The notes under the pieces were generated by a model. The model saw only the letters and a list, made by a program, of their open reading frames with translations, made no database searches and was not told the DNA's origin. Below are positions 1 to 7,067 of a stretch of 53,610 nucleotides of DNA, piece after piece; position 1 is the stretch's first letter, and every line of letters starts with the position of its first letter. Source of the stretch: Microbispora siamensis. Lineage in GTDB: Bacteria; Actinomycetota; Actinomycetes; Streptosporangiales; Streptosporangiaceae. The translations under genes were made by a program, and so were the position numbers. The stretch spans positions 1 through 53,610 of the forward strand of contig NZ_BOOF01000062.1 in NCBI RefSeq assembly GCF_016863095.1. The letters are read 5' to 3'.

Positions 1-67
1 TTCGCGCCCCCGACATTTCAGTGTCGCTCGCAGAGCCGATCAGGCCTTGGACGGATCTTTAGCGAGC

Positions 68-433
68 TCACTCCTCGCCGGAGAACCTCTCCCAGGCGGA
101 CTGGCGGGTCATGCCGAGCGCGGCGCCGATCCTGGCCCAGGTGGCGCCCCGGTCGCGGGCCCGATGCACCCACACCCGCAGGCTGTCCTCGACCTGCGCG
201 CTCACCTCGGCGACGCGCGGAAGGAGCTCCAGGATCTGCTCGACGGTCATGCTCTCGGTGTAGGAGATCTCCGGAGTCCCGACGGACTCCGCCGCCAGGA
301 TCTCGGCGCAGAGCCCGACACACTCGTTGCAGATGTAGACGCCGGGGCCGGCGATCACCTTGGCCACCTCGGTCTTGGACTTCGAGCAGAACGAGCAGCG
401 GATGTCCTGTTCCGCCAGAGAAGGAGCCGGCAT
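68..433 (-). CDS. ClpX C4-type zinc-finger protein with C-terminal helix-turn-helix-like segment
   Basis: A 121-residue protein. The N-terminal third carries a zf-C4_ClpX-type finger (C13-x2-C16 ... C35-x2-C38, with the ICNECVGLC signature), as found at the N terminus of the ClpX unfoldase, but there is no AAA+ domain. Residues 91-120 (TWARIGAALGMTRQSAWERF) look like a helix-turn-helix. In ClpX this finger dimerises and binds adaptors or substrates; here it may act as a stand-alone adaptor or small regulator (inference). The ATG at 433 has GGAGG five bases upstream. It has its own promoter flanked by an 11-bp inverted repeat. Similar small proteins are common in actinomycetes and generally uncharacterised. 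Confidence 0.85.
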   Translation of the reverse strand: MPAPSLAEQDIRCSFCSKSKTEVAKVIAGPGVYICNECVGLCAEILAAESVGTPEISYTESMTVEQILELLPRVAEVSAQVEDSLRVWVHRARDRGATWARIGAALGMTRQSAWERFSGEE

Positions 434-452
434 GTCGCCTCCAGGGGATGTC

Positions 453-511
453 TTGTCAGGCTGTCCTTGACACTCAACGGCAAGACTAGACCGTCAGGAG
501 CAGCCTGACAA
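453..511. repeat. 11-bp perfect inverted repeat flanking the promoter core
   Basis: TTGTCAGGCTG (453-463) and its exact reverse complement CAGCCTGACAA (501-511) are separated by 37 bp. One arm contains the -35 hexamer of the minus-strand promoter and the other lies downstream of the expected start of transcription. This fits two operator half-sites or an RNA/DNA structure. Confidence 0.55.
483..511 (-). promoter_or_regulatory. Candidate sigma70-type promoter of the ClpX-zinc-finger gene
   Basis: On the minus strand a -35 TTGTCA (506-511), a 17-bp spacer and a -10 TAGTCT (483-488) lie about 50 bp upstream of the ATG at 433. This is a good match to the housekeeping consensus. Confidence 0.6.
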
Positions 512-550
512 TGGCTCATCCGGAAAGCGGGCTTTCCCGCGCCCTATAGC

Positions 551-841
551 TCAGCTCTTGGGGCCGAAGGCGTGCGGGACCTCTCCCTTACGGCCGCAGC
601 GCGGGCAGGGCCGGTATCGCCCGGACCACCAGGTGGCCTTGAGCGTGCCGCTCCCCTTGCACTTGGGGCATTTGGACAGGTAGTTGCGTACGTAGTCGGA
701 GACGAGCCAGATGCCGAAGAAGGCTCCGGCGAGGACGATGAAGGTCTGGGAATCCACCATGGCTCCGTAGTCGGGGGACAGATCGGCGACGAACGCGTCG
801 CCGTACGGAAGCCGGTCGCGCGGGGGCGCGGTCACCGTCAC
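551..841 (-). CDS. Small membrane-anchored zinc-ribbon protein, function unknown
   Basis: A protein of up to 96 residues with one hydrophobic helix (about residues 33-49, TFIVLAGAFFGIWLVSDY) followed by two CxxC pairs (C58/C61 and C79/C82) in a CPKCKGSG ... CPRCGRKGE arrangement, resembling half of a DnaJ-type zinc centre. The predicted topology is a short N terminus, one membrane span and a zinc ribbon. GTG at 841 gives the longest form and its codons have normal GC3. ATG at 760 (MVDSQTF), preceded by GGAG, would start just before the helix and is a serious alternative. No function can be assigned. Confidence 0.65.
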   Translation of the reverse strand: MTVTAPPRDRLPYGDAFVADLSPDYGAMVDSQTFIVLAGAFFGIWLVSDYVRNYLSKCPKCKGSGTLKATWWSGRYRPCPRCGRKGEVPHAFGPKS

Positions 842-1040
842 TCACCGGCCGGGCGAGCCCGTGCGGGAGGCGGGCGCGGTTCGTCACCCGCACCGAAGGT
901 GCGCGCATGGCCTGCGAGGGGACGCGCATCACTGCCTCCGTGAACACTGGTCGCACGGGAGAGGACGCCGCACGGCCTCCGGCCGGTGACAGCCGGGGGC
1001 CGTTTGGTTGGAGTCACAGGACCCTGGGTCGCGGCGGCCC

Positions 1041-2474
1041 TCAGACCCGCTCGGGCTGGAGCTCCGCCGCCTGCTCCACACCACCCGTCCGAGGCCGGCG
1101 CAGGACGACGTACGCGGCCACGAGGGCGCTGACCAGCAGGACCAGGGAGACCGTGAAGGCCAGCCGGTAGCCGCCGGTCAGCGCGACCGCCTCGCTCGCG
1201 CCGCCCGCCAGCAGCCCCTCCGTACGGGAGGCGGCCAGCGTGGACAGCAGCGCGACGCCGGCGGCCATGCCGACCTGCTGGGTCGTGTTGAAGAACCCCG
1301 AGACCAGGCCCGCGTCGTCGGGGCGGGCGTCGGACATGCCGAGCGTGGTCAGCGCCGGGAGCACCAGGCCGCCGCCCATGATGAGCACCATCACGGGGAG
1401 CAGGTCGGTCACGTAGCGGGCGTCGACCGGGACGCGGGTGAGCCAGGCCATCGCGCCGATCAGGAGCGCCAGGCCGCCCAGCAGCACGGCACGCGCGCCG
1501 AAGCGGGTGCTCAGCCGCGGGGACACGAACAGCGACACCCCGGCGATGGCCAGCGCCGCCGGGAGCATGGCCAGACCGGTGTCGAGCGCGCCATAGCGGA
1601 GCACCTGCTGCATGAACAGCGCCACCATGACCTGGAAGGCGAACATCGCGCCCAGGGTCAGGACCTGCACCAGGTTGGCCCCGGCGACGGCGCGCGAGCG
1701 GAGGATCCGCAGCGGCATGAGCGGGGTCCTGGCGGTCGCCTGACGGACGAGGAACGCACCCAGCAGCACGAGCGACACCGCGCCGAACCACAGGGAGCGC
1801 AGGCCGTACCGCTCGATCTGGACCACGGCGTAGATGCCCAGCATGAGACCGGCCGTGACCAGCAGGGCGCCCAAGGCGTCCGCGCCCGCCGACAGGCCGA
1901 GTCCCCGCTCGGCGGGCAGCGCCCGGACCGCCAGCGCGATCGTGACCACGCCGATCGGCACGTTGATGAGGAAGATGTAGTTCCAGCCCAGCGCGTCGGT
2001 GAGGATCCCGCCGAGCACCTGGCCCAGCGACGCCCCGGCGGCGCCGGTGAAGCTGAAGACGCCGATCGCCTTCGCCCGCTCCCCCGCGTCCGTGAAGGTC
2101 GTCACCAGGATGCCGAGCACGACCGCCGAGGCCATGGCGCTGCCGACGCCCTGGAGGAACCGGGCGCCGATCAGCATCCCCGGACTGGCGGCGGCTCCGG
2201 CCAGCAGCGACGCGGCGGCGAAGACGGCGTTGCCCGCCAGGAACATGGCCCGGCGCCCGATCAGGTCGCCCAGCCGGCCGGCCAGCAGGAGCAGTCCGCC
2301 GTACGCGATGAGGTAGGCGTTGACGGTCCAGCTCAGCTCGGCGGGCGCGAAGCCGAGATCCCGCTGGATGGCGGGCATGGCCACGGTCACGATGCTGCCG
2401 TCGAGCACCGTCATCAGCATCGTGGCGGACAGCACGCCCAGCACGAGCCAACGAGATCGGGATATACGCGACAT
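1041..2474 (-). CDS. MFS drug-efflux transporter, DHA2 (EmrB/QacA-like) family
   Basis: A 477-residue integral membrane protein with about 14 hydrophobic segments. The start (MLMTVLDGSIVTVAMPAIQRDLG) and the motif-A-like GRLGDLIGRRAMF are typical of the 14-helix DHA2 proton/drug antiporters. The start is set at the ATG at 2474 because AGGAGG lies 6-7 nt upstream; the ATG at 2492 would place that Shine-Dalgarno sequence inside the gene. It lies 76 bp downstream of a MarR gene on the same strand, the usual arrangement for a MarR-controlled efflux pump. The substrate cannot be predicted. Confidence 0.92.
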   Translation of the reverse strand: MSRISRSRWLVLGVLSATMLMTVLDGSIVTVAMPAIQRDLGFAPAELSWTVNAYLIAYGGLLLLAGRLGDLIGRRAMFLAGNAVFAAASLLAGAAASPGMLIGARFLQGVGSAMASAVVLGILVTTFTDAGERAKAIGVFSFTGAAGASLGQVLGGILTDALGWNYIFLINVPIGVVTIALAVRALPAERGLGLSAGADALGALLVTAGLMLGIYAVVQIERYGLRSLWFGAVSLVLLGAFLVRQATARTPLMPLRILRSRAVAGANLVQVLTLGAMFAFQVMVALFMQQVLRYGALDTGLAMLPAALAIAGVSLFVSPRLSTRFGARAVLLGGLALLIGAMAWLTRVPVDARYVTDLLPVMVLIMGGGLVLPALTTLGMSDARPDDAGLVSGFFNTTQQVGMAAGVALLSTLAASRTEGLLAGGASEAVALTGGYRLAFTVSLVLLVSALVAAYVVLRRPRTGGVEQAAELQPERV

Positions 2475-2550
2475 GGGTCGCCTCCTGTTCATGAGGAACA
2501 GGAACGACCGTAGCAGATAGTTCCGTTACAGACGATCCCTTATGGACCTA

Positions 2551-3036
2551 TCAGCCTCGCTGACGCGCCCTCCGCACCGCCTGCGGCATCTCCACCGGAG
2601 TGGCCAGATGCCCCGTGACCAGCCGGTTGAGCGCACGCACGAGCACCTCCGCCTCCTCCTCCGGCAGCGACCCGAGAGCGGCCCGATGGACCCCGTCGAC
2701 GATCTCCTGGCTCCGTTTCGCGACCTCCGCGCCCTTCTCCGTGACCGCGACGATCCGGGCGCGCCGGTCGGTGCTGGACGGCCGGCGCTCGGCGAGGCCG
2801 GCCTTCTCCAACGCGTCGATCGTGACCACCATCGTGGTCTTGTCCATGTCGCCGAGCTCGGCGAGCTGGATCTGCGTACGCTCCTCCTCCAGGGCGTGGA
2901 CGAGCACGCAGTGCATGCGGGCCGTCAGGCCGATCTCGGCGAGGGCCGCCGCCATCTGCGTTCGCAGCACGTGGCCGGTGTGGTCGAGCAGGAAGGACAG
3001 GTCGGGCTCGTCACGCGAGGGTGCCATGGCGGTCAT
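2551..3036 (-). CDS. MarR-family transcriptional regulator
   Basis: A 161-residue winged-helix protein. The recognition-helix region is MDKTTMVVTIDALEKAGL and the wing is DRRARIVAVTEKG, both characteristic of MarR. It is probably co-transcribed with the downstream MFS gene and likely represses both in the absence of a phenolic or drug-like ligand (family knowledge). The ATG at 3036 has no good Shine-Dalgarno sequence, but TAGCCT lies 6 nt upstream, so the mRNA is probably leaderless. Confidence 0.9.
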   Translation of the reverse strand: MTAMAPSRDEPDLSFLLDHTGHVLRTQMAAALAEIGLTARMHCVLVHALEEERTQIQLAELGDMDKTTMVVTIDALEKAGLAERRPSSTDRRARIVAVTEKGAEVAKRSQEIVDGVHRAALGSLPEEEAEVLVRALNRLVTGHLATPVEMPQAVRRARQRG

Positions 3037-3042
3037 GCACCC

Positions 3043-3068
3043 AGGCTATCAATTCGTCCGCTTGCGGA
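3043..3068 (-). promoter_or_regulatory. Leaderless -10 element and candidate MarR operator
   Basis: On the minus strand TAGCCT (3043-3048) ends 6 nt before the MarR ATG. Just upstream is the palindrome TCCGCTTGCGGA (3057-3068, 5-bp arms around TT), which would overlap the promoter and is a candidate autoregulatory site. The spacing is direct observation; the operator role is inferred. Confidence 0.4.
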
Positions 3069-3104
3069 TTATCTTCAAAAGACCTTGCCGGCGACCGCCA
3101 GAAG

Positions 3105-3971
3105 TCACAGTGTCCGCAGGGCCGCCTCGATCGACGCCTGACTCGCCGGAACGAGCGGGAGCCGTACGGCGGCGGTGGGAATGCGGCCCCGCGCGTGCAG
3201 GACGCCCTTCAGGACGGTCGGGTTGGGTTCGGCGAACATGGCCGCCGACATGAGCGACAGCCGGTTACCGAGGGCACGGGCGTGCTCGACGTCTCCGGCC
3301 CGCCACGCCTGGACGAGCTCGGCGAATTCGCCGGTGCGCAGGTGTGCGGAGGCGAGGATGCCGCCGGAGGCGCCCAGGGCGAGCAGTGCGGACAGGAACG
3401 GGTCGTCCCCGGCCAGCACCGCGAAGTCCGCCGGTGGGTCGGCGAGCAGGGCGACCGTGTCGAGGTCGACGCCGCCGACCGCGTGCTTGACCCCGGCCAC
3501 CATGGGCAGCTCGCCCAGCCGCCGCAGCGTGGCCGCGCCCACCGACTGCCCGGTCCGGTAGGGGATGTTGTAGACGACCAGCGGCACCGGGGTCTGCTCG
3601 GCCAGCGCGGTGAAGTGGGCGAGCACGCCGGCCTCGGACGGGCGGACGAACGCCGGAACCGTCACCAGCGCCGCGTCCGCCTCCCCCTTGAGGGCGCGCA
3701 GCGCCTCGGCCGTGCTCCGCGTGTCGGCCGATCCCGCGCCGACGGTGAGCGTGGCGCCCCGTTCGCGGCAGACGCGGCCACAGATCTCGATCACCGCGCG
3801 CCGTTCCTCCTCGGCCAGCGTGGCGACCTCCGCGGTGGTGCCGAGCGCGACGAGCCCGGACGCGCCGTCGTCGAGCACGGCGTGGGCCAGGTCTTCGAGC
3901 GCCTCGAACGCGATCTCGCCGTCCTCGGCGAACGGGGTGATCAGCGGGACATGGATGCCGGAAAGAGTCAT
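3105..3971 (-). CDS. DapA/NanA-family pyruvate-dependent class I aldolase
   Basis: A 288-residue protein of the dihydrodipicolinate synthase / N-acetylneuraminate lyase superfamily. Y134 (VVYNIPYRTG) and the Schiff-base lysine K162 (VAGVKHAVGG) are in place. The normally conserved GTTGE is GTTAE (44-48), hinting at a paralogue with a different aldehyde acceptor rather than the main DapA; the authentic lysine-pathway gene dapB sits 13 kb away. The start is the ATG at 3971, preceded by GGAAGG; the ATG at 3998 lacks a site. It diverges from a LysR gene, probably its regulator. Confidence 0.85.
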   Translation of the reverse strand: MTLSGIHVPLITPFAEDGEIAFEALEDLAHAVLDDGASGLVALGTTAEVATLAEEERRAVIEICGRVCRERGATLTVGAGSADTRSTAEALRALKGEADAALVTVPAFVRPSEAGVLAHFTALAEQTPVPLVVYNIPYRTGQSVGAATLRRLGELPMVAGVKHAVGGVDLDTVALLADPPADFAVLAGDDPFLSALLALGASGGILASAHLRTGEFAELVQAWRAGDVEHARALGNRLSLMSAAMFAEPNPTVLKGVLHARGRIPTAAVRLPLVPASQASIEAALRTL

Positions 3972-4008
3972 ACCGCGATCCTTCCGGCGAGCGACCATGT
4001 AGGTCCAG

Positions 4009-4025
4009 TTCGCCTTTCTGTCGAA
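4009..4025. promoter_or_regulatory. Candidate LysR-type operator between the aldolase and lysR genes
   Basis: TTCG-N9-CGAA dyad in the 103-bp divergent intergenic region. It overlaps the -35 position expected for the rightward promoter (-10 TAAGCT at 4031-4036) and a leftward TCGACA-N17-TACATG candidate. This is the usual place for a LysR-type site controlling both directions. Confidence 0.35.
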
Positions 4026-4037
4026 ACCGTTAAGCTG

Positions 4038-4092
4038 TACTGATGCTCGATGTCCGCAGACCCCTTTTGCACTGATGCTTGACGTACGCAGG
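4038..4092 (+). repeat. Imperfect tandem duplication of the lysR start region
   Basis: A 23-nt segment beginning ACTGATGCT occurs at 4039-4061 and again at 4071-4093, 32 nt apart, with 4 mismatches in 23 positions. Each copy contains an ATG followed by codons for LDVRR. Beyond the core the similarity fades. Confidence 0.7.
4043..4075 (+). CDS. Ten-codon leader ORF (MLDVRRPLLH) overlapping the lysR start
   Basis: The upstream copy of the duplicated start region opens at ATG 4043 and reads ten codons to TGA at 4073-4075, whose last base is the A of the lysR ATG (TGATG). TAAGCT lies 6 nt before this ATG, so it would be the first codon of a leaderless mRNA, with lysR translated by termination-reinitiation. 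The reading frame and overlap are direct observation; translation is inferred. Confidence 0.4.
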   Translation: MLDVRRPLLH

Positions 4093-4974
4093 CTCCGCCT
4101 GCTTCGTGAGCTCGCCTACCGGGGCACGATCGCCGCGGTGGCCGAGGCGCTGACGTTCACCCCCTCGGCCGTCTCCCAGCAGCTCGCCGCGCTGGAACGC
4201 GAAGCGGGGGTCGCCCTGCTGGAGCGCACCGGACGCCGGGTCGTGCTCACCCCCGCCGGGGTGGCGCTGGTGCGGCACGCGGAGGCCGTGCTCGAACGGC
4301 TGGAGCAGGCGGCGGCGGAACTCGCCGCGGCCAGGACCGACCTGTCCGGAACCAACCTGGCCGGGACCGTGCGGATCGGCGCCTTTCCCACGGCGACCCG
4401 CGCCATCCTCCCCTCGGCCCTGGCGGCGCTCGCCCGCAGTCACCCGGGCCTGGATCCGATGGTGGACGAGGTCGACCCGGCCGAGGTCGCGCCGCGCCTG
4501 CGCGCCGGTGAGCTCGACGTGGCCCTGGTCCACGAGTACGACTTCGTCCCGGCCGAGCCCGACCTCGCCCTGGACGCCGTCCCTCTCCTCGACGAACCCA
4601 TGTACCTGGCCACCATCCGCCCAGTCACCGGAGAGGGGGACGCGGCCACGCTCCTCGCCTGCCGCGACGCGCCGTGGATCGTCTCCACTCCGGGCACGCT
4701 CTGCCACGCGATGACCGTGCGCGCCTGCCAGGCGGCCGGTTTCTCCCCTCGCGTACGCCACCACATCGACGACTTCGCCACGGTCCTCGCGATGGTCGCC
4801 GTCGGGCAGGGCGTGGCGCTCGTGCCGGAACTGGGAGCCGCCGACCCGCCCGGAGGCGTCACGCTGACCGCGCTGTCCATGCGCCGCCGCACCCGCGTCG
4901 CCTTCCGCCGGGGCGCCGGAGGTCACCCCGCCGTCGTCGCCCTGATCGCGGCCCTGCGTTCTGCCGTCGAATAG
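4075..4974 (+). CDS. LysR-family transcriptional regulator
   Basis: A 299-residue protein with an N-terminal winged HTH (TIAAVAEALTFTPSAVSQQLAALEREAGVALLERTGRRVVLTPAG) and a periplasmic-binding-like effector domain from about residue 95. It diverges from the DapA-like aldolase gene, so that gene is the probable target. The ATG at 4075 has no Shine-Dalgarno sequence of its own and overlaps the TGA of a 10-codon leader ORF that duplicates its first codons, suggesting translational coupling. The alternative is that the upstream ATG is only a decoy. Confidence 0.92.
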   Translation: MLDVRRLRLLRELAYRGTIAAVAEALTFTPSAVSQQLAALEREAGVALLERTGRRVVLTPAGVALVRHAEAVLERLEQAAAELAAARTDLSGTNLAGTVRIGAFPTATRAILPSALAALARSHPGLDPMVDEVDPAEVAPRLRAGELDVALVHEYDFVPAEPDLALDAVPLLDEPMYLATIRPVTGEGDAATLLACRDAPWIVSTPGTLCHAMTVRACQAAGFSPRVRHHIDDFATVLAMVAVGQGVALVPELGAADPPGGVTLTALSMRRRTRVAFRRGAGGHPAVVALIAALRSAVE

Positions 4975-4989
4975 AACGTCGAATAGGAC

Positions 4990-6012
4990 TCAGAAGACCG
5001 GGATGATGTCCTCCGGGTCGATGACGTCGACGTTCACGCCGTCGATGTCGAGTTCGGGGATCGCGGGGAACTCGATCCCCCACCGCTCGACGATCGCGCG
5101 TACGCGGGCCATCGCCAGCCGCCAGTTGTCGGCCTGCTCCTCGTACGAGAGCACGCCGAGGCCGCCCTCCCGCGCGTGGTCCATCAGCACCCGATGGTTG
5201 TGCAGGAAGTACGGCGGAAGCTCCCAGAACCCCTCGGGCGGCTCCCAGAGGATCATCGACAGGAACACGAACCCGGCGCGCAACTGCCGCGTGATCAGGC
5301 CGCGTACGTCGTCGGTGAGGCCGGGCCACTCGTTCTCCAGGATCGTCATGCAGATCTGGAGGTGCCGCGACTCGTCCCGTCCGATCTTGTGGAACATGTC
5401 CGAGAACAGGGGGTGCTCGGTGCCCGAGGCCATTCCCCGGAACAGCGTCGAGGCCGCCATCTCCCCCATCATGAAGCTCGTGAACAGCACGGCGAGCGAG
5501 TACTTGCCCACGGCCGCGTTGTAGCCGTTCCAGTAGCGCCCGCCGTTGTGGTAGAGCCAGCCGATGTTGTTGTGCGCCGCGCGCTCCAGGTCGGTGGAGG
5601 GCTGCCAGTCGAGCGGGCCCCCCGGCCACAGCCGCGCGATCGTACGCTGGCAGCACTCCTCGTGGTTCATCTCGTCACGGGTGATCGAGAAGAAGCACTT
5701 GCGGACGGGATCCTCCTCGTGCTTCTCGAACGCCTGGATTGTGGCGCGGGCGAAGACCGCCGGACCCGAGGCGTCGAAGTTGGCCAGCACGGAGAACCAG
5801 TACATGATTCCCAGCCGCTGCTCGGCCGTGAAGTCCCCGGGGTCGAGCAGGTCCCACGGCAGGTCGGCGGGGTTCCAGACCATGCGCTTGGACTTCTCGT
5901 AGATCGCCGCGAGCTTCTCGGTCTCCACCCGCCACTCCATCGGGTAGATGTTGGGCTGCGGGATCTCGGGAGCCGGCCAGAAGCCACCCTCAGGAACCAC
6001 GACGTCCGACAT
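4990..6012 (-). CDS. Ferritin-like diiron protein, R2/AurF-like four-helix bundle
   Basis: A 340-residue protein with the ligand pattern of a non-haem diiron four-helix bundle: E114-x2-H117 (RDEMNHEE), E184 (MMGEMAAS) and E214-x2-H217 (GRDESRHLQI), with an acidic residue in the preceding helix around 80-100. It is larger than ferritin and closest in pattern to ribonucleotide-reductase-R2-like and N-oxygenase (AurF) proteins, so an oxygen-activating enzyme is likely. The substrate is unknown. The start MSDVVVPEGG at 6012 is preferred over GTG at 6048. It lies 81 bp downstream of the EamA exporter gene on the same strand. Confidence 0.75.
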   Translation of the reverse strand: MSDVVVPEGGFWPAPEIPQPNIYPMEWRVETEKLAAIYEKSKRMVWNPADLPWDLLDPGDFTAEQRLGIMYWFSVLANFDASGPAVFARATIQAFEKHEEDPVRKCFFSITRDEMNHEECCQRTIARLWPGGPLDWQPSTDLERAAHNNIGWLYHNGGRYWNGYNAAVGKYSLAVLFTSFMMGEMAASTLFRGMASGTEHPLFSDMFHKIGRDESRHLQICMTILENEWPGLTDDVRGLITRQLRAGFVFLSMILWEPPEGFWELPPYFLHNHRVLMDHAREGGLGVLSYEEQADNWRLAMARVRAIVERWGIEFPAIPELDIDGVNVDVIDPEDIIPVF

Positions 6013-6093
6013 CGCCTCACCATCCCGCGTGCGTGTGACCCGCCTCACCTTGTAACACCGTCAGCCTCATCCTGCGCCGTGCCGTCACACCAA

Positions 6094-7047
6094 TCAAGTG
6101 CCCACACCGCGCCGCCCGCGGCTGGCTTGCGTGACCGCCACGCACACGAGCACGGCCAGGGCCGCCGTGATCGTCGCGACGCCGATCTCCTCGTGCAGCA
6201 GCAGCCAGGCCCACACCAGCGTGATCAGCGGCTGGGCGAGCTGGATCTGCCCGGCACGGGCGATCCCGCCCATCGCGAGCCCGGCGTACCACGGGATGAA
6301 GCCGAGGAACATCGACACCAGCCCGACGTACGCGAACCCGGCCACCGACTCCGCCGAAGGCTCCATGGGCGTGGTGACCGCCAGCACCGCCGTCACGGGC
6401 ACGGTGAGCGGGGCCGCGAGCACCAGGGCGTACGAGATGACCCGCCAGCCGGGCGTCTCCCTGGCCAGGCGCCCGCCCTCGGTGTAGCCGACGGCGGCCG
6501 ACAGCAGGGCGAGCACGAGCAGCACGTCGGCCCCGGCGAAGCGGCCGGTCCCCCGGGTCAACGTGAACATGGTGATCGACAGCGCGCCGGCCGCGCAGGC
6601 CACCCAGAACAGGGGTCTCGGCCGCTCCCCCGCCCGCAGCACGGCGAACGCGGCCGTGGCGGCCGGGAGCAGGCCGATGACGACGGCCGAGTGGGCCGTG
6701 CTCGCGCCGCCGTCCAGGGCCAGGCCGCTGAACAGCGGGAAGCCGAGGACCACGCCCAGCGCGATCATCGCGTACGACCGCAGGTGGGCGCGGGGCGGCA
6801 GGAGCGGCGCCCCTGCGGCCTTGAGGCAGATCACCGCAGCGAGCGCCGCGAGCGCCGCGCGCCCGATCGCGACCAGATACGGATCGAACCCCCGCATCGC
6901 GAACACGGTCGCGGGAAACGACCCCGAGAACGACAGGACACCCGCGCCCGCCAGGAGGCTGCCCCGCCACGCCAGGCGGCGAGGGGCATCCGCGGCGGGG
7001 GCGTCCGCTATCGGGAGGATGTCGATAGCGCTATCGTCAGCTTTCAT
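6094..7047 (-). CDS. EamA/DMT-family transporter
   Basis: A 317-residue membrane protein with about ten hydrophobic helices in two EamA halves (IRGAALAALAAVICLK-like first half; GFAYVGLVSMFLGFIPWYAGLAMGG and AQPLITLVWAWLLLHEEIG in the second). Family members export amino acids or small metabolites. The only in-frame start ahead of the first helix is the ATG at 7047. That codon overlaps the start codon of the divergent MocR gene on a shared CATG, so the mRNA is probably leaderless. A divergent EamA/MocR pair usually means the regulator controls the exporter. Confidence 0.88.
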   Translation of the reverse strand: MKADDSAIDILPIADAPAADAPRRLAWRGSLLAGAGVLSFSGSFPATVFAMRGFDPYLVAIGRAALAALAAVICLKAAGAPLLPPRAHLRSYAMIALGVVLGFPLFSGLALDGGASTAHSAVVIGLLPAATAAFAVLRAGERPRPLFWVACAAGALSITMFTLTRGTGRFAGADVLLVLALLSAAVGYTEGGRLARETPGWRVISYALVLAAPLTVPVTAVLAVTTPMEPSAESVAGFAYVGLVSMFLGFIPWYAGLAMGGIARAGQIQLAQPLITLVWAWLLLHEEIGVATITAALAVLVCVAVTQASRGRRGVGT

Positions 7048-7067
7048 GCACGACGATAGCAGTATCG
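7008..7067. promoter_or_regulatory. Twin palindromic operators spanning the overlapping EamA/MocR starts
   Basis: The perfect palindrome CGATAGCGCTATCG (7023-7036) and the near-copy CGATAGCAGTATCG (7054-7067) have centres 31 bp apart, about three helical turns. A further CTATCG half-site lies at 7008-7013. They bracket the CATG (7045-7048) that holds both start codons, and each lies inside the first codons of one of the genes. These are probable MocR-binding sites. Confidence 0.65.

Noticed and set aside
11..26. Small hairpin CGACA/TGTCG after the ClpX-zinc-finger gene
   Set aside because: Five-bp stem, no U tract, too weak to call a terminator.
831..847. GTCACCG and CTCACCG pair resembling the SARP heptamers
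   Set aside because: Period is 10 bp rather than 11, only one exact heptamer, and no third copy or promoter geometry.
838..2451. 537-codon minus-strand frame overlapping the MFS gene
   Set aside because: Same-strand frame-shifted shadow; membrane helices occur only in the other frame.
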